From NCBI RefSeq assembly GCF_003265705.1, contig NW_020313057.1:5440107-5504106 (forward strand): a stretch of DNA of 64,000 nucleotides, read 5' to 3'. Under the pieces are notes generated by a model. That model did no database searches and was not told the origin of the DNA. It saw only the letters and a list, made by a program, of their open reading frames with translations. Positions 1-10,570 of this stretch are shown in pieces (the first letter of the stretch is position 1; each line of letters starts with the position of its first letter). This DNA comes from Callorhinus ursinus. Taxonomy: Eukaryota; Chordata; Mammalia; Carnivora; Otariidae. Both the position numbers and the translations under genes were made by a program.

Positions 1-1170
1 TTTTATTTGAGAATGTTTTTATTCCACCTGCATTCTTGAAGGATACATTTTGCTAGGTATAGAATTCTAGACTGGGGATACATACATACATATTAGTCCT
101 TTGGAAAAGAGATTATTCTCTAATATTTGGCTTTGTTTCTATTGACAAGTCAGTTATAGTTTATCACTTTTTTATTGGTAATTTGTTTCTTTCTCAGGCT
201 ACTTTTGAGATTTTCTTTTGTCTTTGGGTTTCAAATAATCCTCCCCTTTTTTGCTTGGGGTATATACCTTTTGATGCTGCGTCTGGATGTCTTTCATCAG
301 TTTTGGATAGTTCTCAGATATCATCTCTTCAAATATTGCTTCTTCCCATTCTCTTGCTTGCTCTTTCTGGGACTTCAGTTCCATGGTGTCAGAGCTCACT
401 GACTCCTGTATGTATTTCACTTGTCTTCTGTATTTTCCACTTTTTTCTTTTTTTTTTTCTGTTCTGGATATTTTCTTGTGGTCTGTCTTCCAGTTTACTT
501 AAGTTAGTTTTTACCTCTGTCTAATCTGCTCTAAATGTTATTCTCCGGGTTCTTAATTTTGGTTAATTGTATTTTGCACTCTAGAATTTCAGTTTGGTTC
601 CTTTGAAAAACTGCTATGCCACTTTCATAATTTCTAATTCCCTATCAAAATTTTCAAGCTTTGCGCATATCTCTTTGAACAGAGTAAGCTATCCCATAGG
701 TTTTTTCTGTGATCTTTTATTTTTCGAGCGGTCTTATATCCCTGTGTGCCTACTTATCTTTGATTGTGTACTGTTTATTCTATTTGAAAAAATATTTCTA
801 GAAGTAATTATAGATTTAGGTAAAGACTTTTCTAGTTGCTTTTGCCAGGCACTTGGGATTACCTTTATTCAAACTGAGGTTTTTTTGTTTGTTTGTTTGT
901 TTGTTTTGAGTCTATGCAAGGACTGGTTTAGTGTGCTTCCGTGTTATCTCTTCTGGGATTCAGCTTTTTGGGGTCTTATTGTAAAGCAGGGGATGGCTCC
1001 CTTGGTGGATCTTGTACTTTGACATTTTGTCTTCCTTCCAGTTTTTTGATTAGGCAAACATTTCCAGGAGGGAAGAAACCCCAGCGTGCCCTGCTCCTCT
1101 CTGTTCTCTTGGACTCTGCCTGGTAATTCCTTATTACCTTGTCAGTTCTTTGATTACCATCCTACCCCAC
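1..1170 (-). mobile_element. Old L1-type LINE fragment (ORF1-side, antisense)
   Basis: Read on the minus strand this resembles the 5'/ORF1 part of old mammalian L1 or the related HAL1. An open stretch at 199-420 (minus) has the coiled-coil and linker look of L1 ORF1 protein, including a residue run like ISENYPKLMKDIQ. The plus-strand text holds familiar antisense L1 phrases, for example 'catcagttttgga' followed by 'ctcttcaaatattgcttc'. It is broken by many stops and runs off the left edge. The right boundary near the first SINE is approximate. The subfamily is not determined. Confidence 0.65.
890..908. repeat. (TTTG)n short tandem repeat
   Basis: A short run of GTTT units sits inside the old LINE fragment. 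It is simple sequence with no further meaning visible. Confidence 0.8.
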
Positions 1171-1172
1171 CC

Positions 1173-1366
1173 TTTTTTTTTTTTTAAAGATTTTATTTAT
1201 TTATTGGAGAGATACAGAGAGAGAGCTAGAGAGCACAAGTGAGGGAGAAGGAGAAGCAGGCTCCCCACAGAGCAGGGGAGCCCGATGCAGGGCTCGATCC
1301 CAGGATCCTGGGATCATGACCTGAGCCGAAGGCAGATGCTTAACGACTGAGCCACCCAGGCACCCC
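1173..1366 (-). mobile_element. Can-SINE (minus)
   Basis: A T-rich tail is followed by the antisense Can-SINE body, ending in the tRNA-derived head 'gccacccaggcacccc'. It abuts a second copy two bases downstream. The flanks and the junction all carry a C-run followed by a T-run, consistent with two insertions at one target. Confidence 0.95.
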
Positions 1367-1368
1367 CC

Positions 1369-1387
1369 TTTTTTTTTTTTAAAGATT

Positions 1388-1422
<35 letters not shown>

Positions 1423-1600
1423 TTTGACAGAGAGAGAGAGAGAGAGAGCGTGTACAAGGAGGCAGAGCGGCAGGCAGAGGGAGAGGGAGAAGCAGGCTCC
1501 CTGCTGAGCAGAGTCCAACGTGGGGCTTGATCCCAGGGTCCTGGGATCATGACCTGAGCTGAAGGCAGTCACTTAATCGACTGAGCCACCCAGGTGCCCC
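1369..1600 (-). mobile_element. Can-SINE (minus), long A-tail
   Basis: This is the second abutting copy. Its tail is an unusually long (TTTA)n run near 1384-1427, followed by (GA)n, and the head ends at 1600. The body has the 'gcagagcggcaggcagagg' variant, shared with copies at 14778 and 17895. Confidence 0.95.
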
Positions 1601-2000
1601 CCTTTTTAAATTAAGGTATAATATACATATAATAATATGTGCTAATCTTAAATATATGCCATGAAGAATTTTTATAAATATAATGAAGTGTATAATCATA
1701 TCCAGTTGTTCAGTATATAGAACATTTTTGCCACTCCAGAAGGCCCTGTCACACTCAGGATGGATGGGGAACCATCCATACCACCTTCCTTCCCTGCCTC
1801 AGGTAACAATTACTCAGTTTTCTGTTACCATAGACTAGTTTTGCATTTTTTGGTTTTCTTGTCAAAATAGTATCACACAGTATGTTCTACTGTCTTGTGT
1901 CTGATCTGGCTTTTTTCATTCGTCATTGTATAGTATTAATGAAATTCAGCTATGTTTTTGCACATAGCAGTAGTGTTTCTCTTTTATTGCCCTGTACTTG
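1601..2000 (-). mobile_element. Old L1M-type 3' end (antisense)
   Basis: The text follows the antisense of old mammalian L1 3' UTRs: 'ttaaggtataatatacat' at the start, then a run ending in the 'tagtatcacacagtatgt' and 'tctggcttttttcattc' phrases. It is diverged. The right limit is approximate. Confidence 0.7.
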
Positions 2001-2330
2001 TTCTAGTTACTCTGGCACCTAAAAAATTGCCTCAAAACTCAGTGTGACGTAAACAGGGACAACATTTATTTTCTGCACAACACTGTAATTTGGGCAGTGC
2101 TTTTCTTAGCTTCATTTGGTTTCAAGTAGGGCTGCTTGAAGGGCTGGGCCTAATAGTATTTGAAGGTTTGCTCACATGTCTGGTTGATGACAGAAAGTGT
2201 GCTCACAGCTCGGTGGCAGTGTTCCAAGGGCTAGCGTCCTGCACCCACGTGCAGTGGGAGAGGGGTGGAGAGCCCTTGAGCCAGAGAGAGGCTAGATTGC
2301 CTCTGATGACTTGGCTTTGAAGCTTAATGC
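2001..2330. repeat. Ancient interspersed repeat, family unassigned
   Basis: The segment opens with 'ctctggcacctaaaaaattg' and 'aacatttattttctgca', a signature common to a widespread ancient mammalian repeat class. It shares its general plan with 5865-6290. I cannot fix whether this is a MaLR/ERVL LTR or a DNA transposon. The 76-codon open frame inside has no coding features. Confidence 0.4.
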
Positions 2331-2383
2331 AGTTTTACTTCCACTGCGGTCTATTCTTTGAGGCAGTTATGAGCATGCCTAGG

Positions 2384-2589
2384 TTTTTTAAAAAAGATTT
2401 TATGTATTTGACGGGGGGTGGGAGGGTGGGGAGAGAGAGAGAGTGAGCACACGAAGAGGGGAGGGGCAGAGGGAGAAGCAGACTCCCTGCTGAGTGGGGA
2501 GCCTGATGTGGGGCTCCATCCCTGGACTCTGGGATCATGACCTGAGCCTGAGGAAGATGCTTAAAGTGATTGAGCCACCCAGGCGCCCC
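2384..2589 (-). mobile_element. Can-SINE (minus)
   Basis: The antisense body ends in 'gagccacccaggcgcccc'. A G-rich interruption just after the tail (near 2410) marks this copy. I could not see clear target duplications. Confidence 0.93.
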
Positions 2590-2690
2590 TAAATAAATAA
2601 AATCTTAAAAAATATCATTTCAACTTATTTTTTTAAAAATAAGGCCTGAAAAAAGCTGAATCAGTACGAGTATATGTAAGATACTTGGTT

Positions 2691-2915
2691 TACCAAAGCA
2701 TTTTTTTATTTTATTTTATTTTATTTATTTATTTGAGAGAGAGAGAGTGAGAGAGCGAGCATGAGAGGAGAGAGGGTCAGAGGGAGAAGCAGACTCCCCG
2801 CTGAGCAGGGAGCCCGATGTGGGACTCGATCCCGGGACTCCAGGATCATGACCTGAGCCGAAGGCAGTCGCTTAACGAACTGAGCCACCCAGGCGCCCTT
2901 ACCAAAGCATTTTTT
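2691..2915 (-). mobile_element. Can-SINE (minus) with perfect 16-bp target duplication
   Basis: The SINE body is at 2707-2899 and is flanked by identical copies of taccaaagcatttttt at 2691-2706 and 2900-2915. The body is the 'gagagggtcagaggga...gatgtgggactcgat' variant. The intact duplication suggests a relatively young insertion. Confidence 0.97.
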
Positions 2916-2959
2916 CATGCATAATCCCTTGACAATCTTGAGTGGTAGCTGCTTAAAAT

Positions 2960-3075
2960 TTTAGCTTTCATTTTACAGATGAAGAAACTGAGTCTCAGAG
3001 CAATGAAGTGACTTGATCTAAAAGTCCTGAGCTGATTAATGGCAGAGCTGTACCTCTTGCATCTAGAACTTCTTA
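2960..3075 (-). mobile_element. MIR SINE fragment (antisense)
   Basis: 'attttacagatgaagaaact' followed by 'gagtctcagag' and a 'taatggcagagct' phrase is the antisense core of the ancient MIR SINE. Confidence 0.75.
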
Positions 3076-3079
3076 TATG

Positions 3080-3636
3080 TTGAGTGATTTTCTTGCAAGG
3101 CTCACATCTACTGAATTCCAGATTTTATTGACGACATGAATTTTCTTCTCTTCAACTTTATGTATTTACATTTTATGGCCCATAAATTGGCTCATTTTCA
3201 TTCAGCACAGGGTCTTTGCATGAGCTGAAGCTCTTCACTCCCATTTCCCTTACAGTACTTTTGCCCTGGATGTGTTTGGTTAGCGGCAAGATGGCTGGGA
3301 CCAGGTTTGTCTTGATTTTTTGTCTCAAGCCCCTTGGGAAGTTTTTGCATATTGTCTAGCTGAGTAAGTATTTATTGAATGGATGGATGGATTCTTGTGT
3401 TTAGAATCTAACTAGAGATAGTCTGGAATTTTTAGCTGACTTTTTAAATGATGCCAGGCCTCTGAAAATCAGATATAGTGTATCCTTCATTTTAGCTTTT
3501 ATCTGTAGAGCTCAGGCATTATGTGCAGTTCTGATAGTATGTATCAACTGCATTAGGCAAATACAACATGTGAACAAATTATAAGCTGCTTTTGAAAGGT
3601 TCTGCCTCTGTAACTGTAAGTAAGGAAGTTTGGGAA
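3080..3636. other. Unique sequence
   Basis: No recognisable repeat or exon. A short 'tatttattgaatggatgg' motif near 3370 may be the very end of an L2 element. Confidence 0.5.
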
Positions 3637-3868
3637 AGGACATTTGTTTTTCTTTTTCTTTTAAAGATTTTATTTATTTATTTGACAGAGAGAGATACAG
3701 CAGGATAGGGAACACAAGCAGGGGGAGCAGGAGAGGGAGAAGCAGGCTTCCTGCTGAACGTGGAGCCCGATGCGGGGCTCCATCCCAGGACCCTGGGATC
3801 ATGACCTGAGCAGAAGGCAGACGCTTAACGACTGAGCCACCCAGGCACCCCAGGACGTTTGTTTTTCT
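3637..3868 (-). mobile_element. Can-SINE (minus) with 17-bp target duplication
   Basis: The body at 3654-3851 lies between aggacatttgtttttct (3637-3653) and aggacgtttgtttttct (3852-3868), one mismatch. The body is the 'gggaacacaagcaggggga' variant with the 'gatgcggggctc' diagnostic. Confidence 0.97.
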
Positions 3869-4424
3869 AAATACCTAGAAGTTGACCTGTTTACCAGTGT
3901 ATAGCTACTAGAATTTGATAAGTCCTTCTGGAAAGCTAACTCAAATTCTACCTGTAGAAGGGGAAATTAGACCTCATTCTTATCTGATGCTTCATTAACA
4001 TACACGTGTAAACAAACCGGGGAAATCAAATGATTTCACATTTTGCCCCTCTCATTCTCTGATCTTATTAGCAGGAAGTACGTTGTTGATTTAGATGAAC
4101 AAACCTCCTTTCTCTCTAGCAATGATAGAAGATTGCTTTACTTCTCTTGAGCTGGGAAAGTATTTAAAGCTGTTCAAATTTAGCATTGTGTTTCAGGGAG
4201 TATAAATTGCAGAAAGAGCATTTTTTATAGAATGACCAAGAATTGGGAAAGTACAGTGGGGAGACTTTCTGTGTCAATGAATGATGAGTTTAATATAAAC
4301 TGAAGTTATTTCTTTATCCGAATGAGAAGGCATTACCTGGGAATGTGCCTCGACATATATATTTGAACTAATGAACTATGAATCTGAATTAAGAAAAAAG
4401 GTAGTAGAATTACGAAGATGTAAG
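3869..4424. other. Unique AT-rich sequence
   Basis: I see no repeat, exon or RNA gene here. Confidence 0.5.
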
Positions 4425-4530
4425 TTTCACAGGGATAGGACCTTTTTTTTGTTCTTGGCTGTGTCTCCAGAGCCTAGAACACTGCCTGGCTCAGAATAGC
4501 TGCTCAGTAAATATTTATTGAATGAATAGT
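4425..4530 (+). mobile_element. L2 LINE 3' end
   Basis: 'ccagagcctagaacactgcc' then 'tcagtaaatatttattgaat' is the typical 3' terminus of the ancient L2 element in sense orientation. Confidence 0.7.
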
Positions 4531-5242
4531 AAATTTGTATATTATTTATCCGTTTTAAATTTAAAAACCTAACATTAATCATTTAAGTGTTTGTTTATAA
4601 CCCTTTGGGAAATAAATTTAAATTGGTTGAGGCATCATTTCTGATAATTCTTGCTGACTGTGAGAAAGTTGCATAAAGTACATTGCTGAGCATTCACTGA
4701 CTCTGTCATTAAATTTTCTTGAGACATTTAAAAATGGATACATGAGAGTCCATTACATGTAAATTACCAACAGTTCATTTAGTCCATCCCTTATTATTGG
4801 ACATTTAAGTTGTTTATAGTTTTTTTTTCCTGTTACAAATAATGCTTCAATGAAGGAAATTTTCTTAAGCTCTTTCTTGGGATGGCAGTTCAACACATAG
4901 CAATGTTGCAAAACAGGATCTAGGAATTTCTACTAGAAAATGAACTTGGATTGTACAGCTCTGAGGATGAGATCAGCTTTCGTGATCAGACAGCGGAGTT
5001 CAGCCAGCCCAAATGATAACAATTCTTTGCTGCTTTTACGTGTGGATAATGTATAATCATCAGTCTTTGCACATGAAAGCTCTCTTGCAATTTGTAGTGG
5101 AGCTGCCTCTCACTTGGTATTGTCTTTTTTACTTTTAAAGAATGAATGAGTCACTACAACTCTTTCTGCCTCTTAATCATAGTTTAAAGATTACAAATGC
5201 ATTTAACTCCTTTATATAGGTGAGAACACATGTTATGTTACC
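4531..5242. other. Unique AT-rich sequence
   Basis: I see no repeat, exon or RNA gene here. Confidence 0.45.
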
Positions 5243-5399
5243 TTTTTTTAAAAAAAATATTTAATTTATTTATTTGAGAGAGAATGAGCAGGGCAGGGGC
5301 AGAGGGAGAAGCAGGCTCCCCACTGAGCAGGGAGCCCGACATCGGGGCTCGATCCCAGGACCCTGGGACACTTAACCGACTGAGTCACCCAGGAGCCCC
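5243..5399 (-). mobile_element. Can-SINE (minus), internally deleted
   Basis: This copy is shorter than its neighbours, about 157 bases. The GA-rich part is reduced, and the stretch that normally reads 'atcatgacctgagccgaagg' between the two tRNA-like parts is missing. The head reads 'gagtcacccaggagcccc'. The flanks 'catgttatgttacctttt' and 'catgtggtgttccttttatt' look like a diverged target duplication. Confidence 0.92.
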
Positions 5400-5864
5400 A
5401 TGTGGTGTTCCTTTTATTTATAATCATTTCACTTATGAATTTTATTGGAGATTTTTTGCTTTTTCATATTAAAATATCAAAATACTATATTCATACAAAA
5501 AGCTCTGTGTAATGTGTGTTACATAATGGTGTCCATACTATCTGCTCCTTCAACTTAAGTGATAGAACATTATCAATACCCTCTTGGATCACCTCTTCCT
5601 GCTTCTCTTCCTCTATCCCACTACTTGTCCTGAGGAAACCAGCAGCCTCAACATTAGGGTCTAGCATTCTCTTGCTTTTCTGCATAGTTACAGTATATGT
5701 GTGTATGTCCCTAAACAACTTACTGTTAATTTTATGTATTTTGGAAATTTATGTATATGGTATCAGTATGTGTCTGTGTATGTTCACAAATTTAGTGAGT
5801 AAAGTTTTCTAGTAAAACTAAAACTCACAAATTTAATTTGCATTTAAAGTTAATGTCCTTATTC
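5400..5864. other. Unique AT-rich sequence
   Basis: Open frames of 75 and 98 codons occur here on opposite strands, but they overlap each other and lack any splice or domain signal. I call no gene. Confidence 0.45.
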
Positions 5865-6290
5865 TCTGTATTAGTCATCTTTTGCAATAATAATGCTGTG
5901 TAACAAACCACTGCAACATTTCGGTGGTGTAAAATGACACACATTTATTTCTAGCTCATAGGTTTGGCAGTCTCTGCTGGGTTTGGCTGGGTTTGTCTAT
6001 AGGCTGTGGGGTGGGTTCAGTTATGTGCTAGGTGTCTACTCATTCTAGGACCAGTCGCTATCGGGGGTGAATTGTAGGAGAGCAAGAGAACTCAGACAAG
6101 TGCAATGCTCTTAGAACCTCCTCTTAGAAGAGTGCCAGTCCAACATGTCATATGGGCAGGCCCCCAAATCTATGAGGTGGGGGAGTATACGCCACCCCTA
6201 GGGAAGCCAGAGCAAGAGCAATGGGTGAAGGAAGACATATGAACAGAGGATAGTGTCTGTCATATCTTCCTCCTGAAATACAGCATAAAA
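5865..6290. repeat. Ancient interspersed repeat, family unassigned
   Basis: 'aatgctgtgtaacaaaccac' followed by 'catttatttctagctcat' is the opening of a common ancient mammalian repeat. The later text ('gggcaggcccccaaatct', 'aggtgggggagtat') agrees. It resembles 2001-2330. Strand and family are not fixed. Confidence 0.45.
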
Positions 6291-6393
6291 ACTTGGAATA
6301 TTTCCATTCTTATTACCTCCCTTCTAGATTGCATGCTGTTGTTAGGACTTTAGGTCCCTTTTTTTTTTTCTTGCTAACTCCTAATGTAGAAAT

Positions 6394-6622
6394 CATACCT
6401 CTAAGATTTTTTTTTTAAGATTTTTTTATTATTTATTTGACAGAGACAGACACAGTGAGAGAGGGAACACAAGCAGGGGGAGTGGGAGAGGGAGAAGCAG
6501 GCTTCCCGCCGAGCAGGGAGCCCGATGTGGGGCTCGATCCCAGGACCCTGGGATCATGACCTGAGGTGAAGGCAGATGCTTAACGACTGAGCCGCACAGG
6601 TGCCCCCATACCTCTAAGATTT
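6394..6622 (-). mobile_element. Can-SINE (minus) with perfect 16-bp target duplication
   Basis: The body at 6410-6606 is flanked by catacctctaagattt at 6394-6409 and 6607-6622. It is the 'gggaacacaagcaggggga' variant. Confidence 0.97.
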
Positions 6623-6730
6623 GTTTGCATTTAGTCATGTTTACAGGTTTTTCTCTCCCATCTTTCCTAGATTTCAGACCTTCTCTTTGGCATCATTTTC
6701 CTACTTTGTGACTGTAGCTTTGGACGCATC

Positions 6731-7195
6731 CTTTTTTTTTTAATTATGTTATGTTAATTACCGTACATTACATCATTAGTTTTTGATGTGGTGTTCCATG
6801 ATTCATTGTTTGCATATAACACCCAGCGCTCCACGCAGTACGTGCCCTCTTTAATACCCATCACCAGGCTAACCCATCCCCCCACCCCTCTCCCCTCTAG
6901 AACCCTCAGTTTGTTTTTCAGAGTCCATCATCTCTCATGGTTCGTCTCCCCCTCCGATTCCCCCCCCTTCATTCTTCCCCTCCTGCTATCTTCTTTTTCT
7001 TCTTCTTCTTCTTCTTCTTCTTCTTCTTTTTAACATATAATGTATTATTTGTTTCAGAGGTACAGGTCTGTGATTCAACAGTCTTACACAATTCACAGCG
7101 CTCACCATAGCACATACCCTCCCCCAGTGTCTGTCACCCAGCCACCCCATCCCTCCCAGCCCCCATCCTTAATGAGGATCTGTTTACTATCTTCT
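6731..7195 (-). mobile_element. Carnivore L1 3' end (antisense)
   Basis: The stretch after a T-run, 'ttaccgtacattacatcatt' then 'gatgtggtgttccatgattc', is the reverse complement of the carnivore L1 3' end also seen at 39815-40122. It continues through 'cagtttgtttttcagagtcc' and a (CTT)n tract. It is low in divergence compared with the L1M pieces around it, so it is among the younger LINEs here. It is 5'-truncated. I see no clear target duplication. Confidence 0.88.
6991..7030. repeat. (TTC)n microsatellite in L1 3' UTR
   Basis: A polypyrimidine (CTT)n tract belongs to the L1 3' UTR. It corresponds to the purine-rich tract near 39880 in the other copy. Confidence 0.85.
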
Positions 7196-7278
7196 CTCAG
7201 TTTGGGTCTGAAATTTTCATTATTTTGTCATTTTTCTTGAAAAGATAGTTTCGCTGAGTTGAGGATATAATTATAGTT

Positions 7279-7519
7279 AAGAGTTTCTTCCTCTTAGGGG
7301 CGCCTGGGTGGCTCAGTTGGTTAAACGACTGCCTTCGGCTCAGGTCATGATCCTGGAGTCCTGGGATCGAGTCCCACATCAGGCTCCCTGCTCAGCAGGG
7401 AGTCTGCTTCTCCCTCTGACCCTCTTCCCTCTCGTGCTCTCTATCTCTCATTCTCTCTCTCTCAAATAAATAAATAAAATCTTTAAAAAATGTTAAAAAA
7501 AAAGAGTTTCTTCCTCTTA
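7279..7519 (+). mobile_element. Can-SINE (plus) with perfect 18-bp target duplication
   Basis: The body at 7297-7501 is flanked by aagagtttcttcctctta at 7279-7296 and 7502-7519. It carries the 'ccctctgaccctcttccctc' variant and the AAATAAATAAATAAAATCTT tail. It interrupts the old LINE fragment and so is younger than it. Confidence 0.97.
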
Positions 7520-7911
7520 GAACTTTGAAGATATTCTAGTGTCTTCTGGCTCCTCTTGTTGAAGTTGATAAATCAGGTGTAAGTCTAGTTGTTGCTTTGT
7601 AAGCAATCTGCCTTTTGTTTCTGGTTGCTTCTAAGAACTCTTTGTCATTGATGTTTCACAGTTTCACTATGGTATCTCTAGGTGTCAATTTCTCTTTCAT
7701 TTATACTTTCTGGAATTTGCTGAACTTGAGTCTGTACGTTAGTATCTTTCATCAGTTCAGATAATCTTTTTGCAGATTCTCTCTCCCTCATTCTTAATGT
7801 TCTCTTTCTAAAACTCCAGTTAGATACACATACTAGATGTTTTAATTGATTTTTCATGTCCCTTAATCTTGCTTTGTATTTTTTCTTTCTTTGTTGCATT
7901 CTGGATAATTT

Positions 7912-8078
7912 AGATCTGTCTTCCGGTTCAGGGGCACCTGGCTGGCTTAGTCGGGAGACCATGTGGCCCTTGATCTCCGGGTTGTGAATTCAAGCCCCAT
8001 GTTGGGTATAGAGAGTCCTCCCCAAAAATAAATATACTTAAAAAAAAAAAAAGGTTATCAGATCTATCATCTAGTTCA
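7912..8078 (+). mobile_element. Old short Can-SINE-like tRNA SINE (plus) with diverged 19-bp target duplication
   Basis: The body at 7931-8059 has the head 'ggggcacctggctggcttag', a tRNA-like middle, 'aagccccatgttgggtatag' and a poly-A tail, without the CT-rich module of the other copies. Target copies at 7912-7930 and 8060-8078 match at 15 of 19 positions, so it is old. The LINE text continues across it. Confidence 0.88.
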
Positions 8079-8250
8079 TTAATTCTCTCTTTAGGAGAAC
8101 CTACTTTGCTGAACTTGTCTGTTGAGATTTAATTTTAGTTATCCTGTTTTTCACCTGATTCTTTTCCAAATCTGTTGCCTTCTTTTTTGCTCATATTTTC
8201 CATTTCCTGTTGTATTTTGAAACATTACTGTCCTTTCCTTTTTCAGTGTA

Positions 8251-8861
8251 TTTGTGATTACTTATTTCTGTTGAATCTTGCTTATGCCTGTTTTTAAAGT
8301 TTGAGCTACTTTTTACTGTAACTGTATCTGAGGAAATGCTTGTGAGACCGGGCTTAAGAGTGCTTTCTCCCAGAAAGAATTTGCCGTTGAGGACACTGTT
8401 AAACCAGGGTGGCTTGATTTCTAGGCTTGAGATTTTTATAACATACAAGTGTATGGATTTGAACTTGAAACCTGTGTGAAGATTGGTTTTGGTTACAGAT
8501 TTCCAGTGAATTCTCCCCCTCCCCAAACACAAATAAACCTAGATTCAGGAGAGAATTCTCCTTCTGCTTTTCTTTGGGGCAGACATTTTTTTTCCCCATA
8601 GTTTATTCTTTTTACTGAAGATGTAGTTCTTCAGGGGTCAGGCTTTATGTGCTTAACTGTAGTCTGACTTCCCATCTTGTACAGTGTGAAGCTTTGACTT
8701 TGTCCCATGCTTGACTGTCAACACTGAAAGCCCTTCAGCATTGTCCAGTACAATTTTCTGTGATAATGGAAGTGTTACACATCTCTGCTAACACAGCAAC
8801 CCAGTAGCCACATTAGAAATGTCTGTAGTATGACAAAGGAATGGAATTTTAAATTTTACGT
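8251..8861. other. Unique sequence
   Basis: Two overlapping minus-strand open frames (113 and 66 codons) occur in different frames, with no recognisable protein features. I call no gene. Confidence 0.45.
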
Positions 8862-9095
8862 AGTCTTAATGAATTTATTTTATTTTTTTTTAAAGATTTT
8901 ATTTATTTATTTGAGAGAGAGAGAATGAGAGATAGAGAGCACGAGAGGGAAGAGGGTCAGAGGGAGAAGCAGACTCCCCGCTGAGCAGGGAGCCCGATGT
9001 GGGACTCGATCCCGGGACTCCAGGATCATGACCTGAGCCGAAGGCAGTCGCTTAACCAACTGAGCCACTCAGGTGCCCCAAGTCTTAACGAATTT
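8862..9095 (-). mobile_element. Can-SINE (minus) with 16-bp target duplication
   Basis: The body at 8878-9079 is flanked by agtcttaatgaattta (8862-8877) and agtcttaacgaattta (9080-9095), one mismatch. It is the 'gagggtcagaggga' variant, nearly identical to copies at 2707, 50541 and 51085. Confidence 0.97.
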
Positions 9096-9686
9096 AAATT
9101 TAAAAAAAGCTACATGTGGCTAGTGGCTACAGTATTGGACGGTGCAGCTTGGTTACGGGAGATTGTCAAATGCCTCTAGGGCCATTGCTGGCAGCCTTGC
9201 CTACTGACCACTCTCTCTTTGTGCTCCTGTTTATTTTTTTGGTCTCTAAGGACTTTTCTTAGTTGCTTATGAGCTTTGCTATGCATTTAAAAGAATAATT
9301 CTTGTATTTTATCAAATATGTTTGATGTCATGTAGCAAGAGGGTTCCCAATCCATTTGGACACAAGAATCTCAGAAACAAATACCTGACAGCTGTATTTT
9401 TAGTTGGAGAAATACTTATCTTGAATGATAAAAATTGGAAAGTTCACAGTAGAGTAGTGGAAGTTCTTCAAATGGAAACTGACCGTGAAGTTAAAAATTG
9501 TGAGGAAGAATTAATTAAATACTTCTTTGCCATCCTTCTTATTCTACCAAAAATTTAAGGATGCTGAAAGATAAAAATGGAGCTGTGGCTAAAGTTTTTA
9601 AAGTCTTACACATCATCTTCACCTTCTTGGTGTGAGTAAGTATTTCACTTATACAAAAGCACTTGAATGAAAAGGTGTATATATTT
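9096..9686. other. Unique sequence
   Basis: I see no repeat. Open frames are short and unsupported. Confidence 0.45.
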
Positions 9687-9745
9687 AATTTAGAATTATT
9701 TTGCAGATGGATGGAAAAAAACAAATGAATTTGAGAGATTGTAGG
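9687..9745 (+). repeat. Left arm of a perfect 59-bp inverted repeat
   Basis: From 'aatttagaattattttgcag' to 'tttgagagattgtagg' this is base for base the reverse complement of 10959-11017, including a run of seven A. It is not a repeat family that I recognise. The match ends abruptly on both sides. Confidence 0.95.
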
Positions 9746-9933
9746 GAATGGTGGTGGCTAAGGGATATTCATTCAATGCTGAAAGTATTTTGTTTCACTT
9801 CTGGCTTTAACAGGGCCTGTATTAGTTATTTAATTGGGGGGATTTCAAAAAATCTAATGAGTCCTAGCTATTTCTCAGGTAGACACTTAGCCGAATACTT
9901 TAGAACTGTGTGGTTGGTTTTGATGTTTATTAA

Positions 9934-10170
9934 TAAAAAATGCCTAGATTCTTTTTTTTTAAGTTTTTTTTTTTTTTAAATTTGTCAGAGAGAGAGAGGG
10001 AGGGAAAGAGGGAGCACGCATGCACAGGCAGAGGGAGAAGCAGACTCCCTTCTGAGCAAGGAGCCTGATGTGGGACTCAATCCTAGGAACCTAGGATCAT
10101 GACTTGAGCTGAAGGCAGATGCTTAACCAACTGAGCCACCTAGCCATCTCTAAAAAACACCTAGGTTCTT
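9934..10170 (-). mobile_element. Can-SINE (minus) with diverged 20-bp target duplication
   Basis: The body at 9954-10150 lies between taaaaaatgcctagattctt (9934-9953) and taaaaaacacctaggttctt (10151-10170), three mismatches. Its head has decayed to 'gagccacctagccatctc'. This is an older copy. Confidence 0.95.
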
Positions 10171-10234
10171 TGTAATAATTTTTTGTTACTTTAGGATTTG
10201 CTTGCTCTTTTTGGAGCCATGGGTACATTTGATT

Positions 10235-10570
10235 CTTTTTTTTTTTTATTTGTATTTTTTTATTGTGGTAAAATATACATAAGATTTAACATTTTAACCT
10301 TTTTAAAGTGTCCAGTTCAGTGGTATTAAGTGCATTTACATTGATGTACAGCCATCACCATCCATTTCCAGAACTTCTCTCTTCCCAGACTGAAGCTCTG
10401 TCCTCATTAAACACTAACTCCCCATTTTCCCCCACCCTCAGCTTCTGGTACCCACCGTCCTACTTTCTGTCCCTGAATTTGACTTTTCTAGGTGCCTCAT
10501 ATAAGTAGAATAATAGGTTGTTTGTTTTATATATGACTGGCTTATTTCACTTAGCATAATTGTTCTCAAG
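10235..10570 (-). mobile_element. Old L1M 3' UTR fragment (antisense)
   Basis: 'attgtggtaaaatatacata' then 'cagttcagtggtattaagtg' and 'acttatttcacttagcataa'-like text is the antisense 3' region of old mammalian L1. The same family recurs at 26296-27250. Confidence 0.85.

Larger units (their letters stand above)
7200..8250 (-). mobile_element. Old L1/HAL1-like LINE fragment (antisense), two SINEs inside
   Basis: Antisense LINE text ('gaagatattctagtgtcttc', 'tttcactatggtatctctag', 'ttcattaattctctcttta') runs across two SINE insertions at 7297 and 7931. A minus-strand open frame near 7678-7930 is rich in K, R, E and Q with coiled-coil character, as in L1 ORF1 protein. It is degenerate. The boundaries are approximate. 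Confidence 0.65.

Noticed and set aside
594..1022. 142-codon hydrophobic plus-strand frame
   Set aside because: It is the antisense of an old L1 fragment; T-rich antisense LINE text gives F/L-rich open frames by chance.
2721..2918. Recurring 60-100-codon frames sharing KRLPSAQVM and HRAPCSAGSLLLPL-type text at many positions
   Set aside because: They are translations of Can-SINE bodies in one frame, seen at 2721, 6429, 24438, 42661, 43885, 47253, 48259, 59386 and elsewhere; not genes.
7300..7375. tRNA-gene-like sequence in SINE heads
   Set aside because: The tRNA-Lys-derived part of Can-SINEs keeps box-like motifs but lacks a foldable mature tRNA; none of the copies is a tRNA gene.
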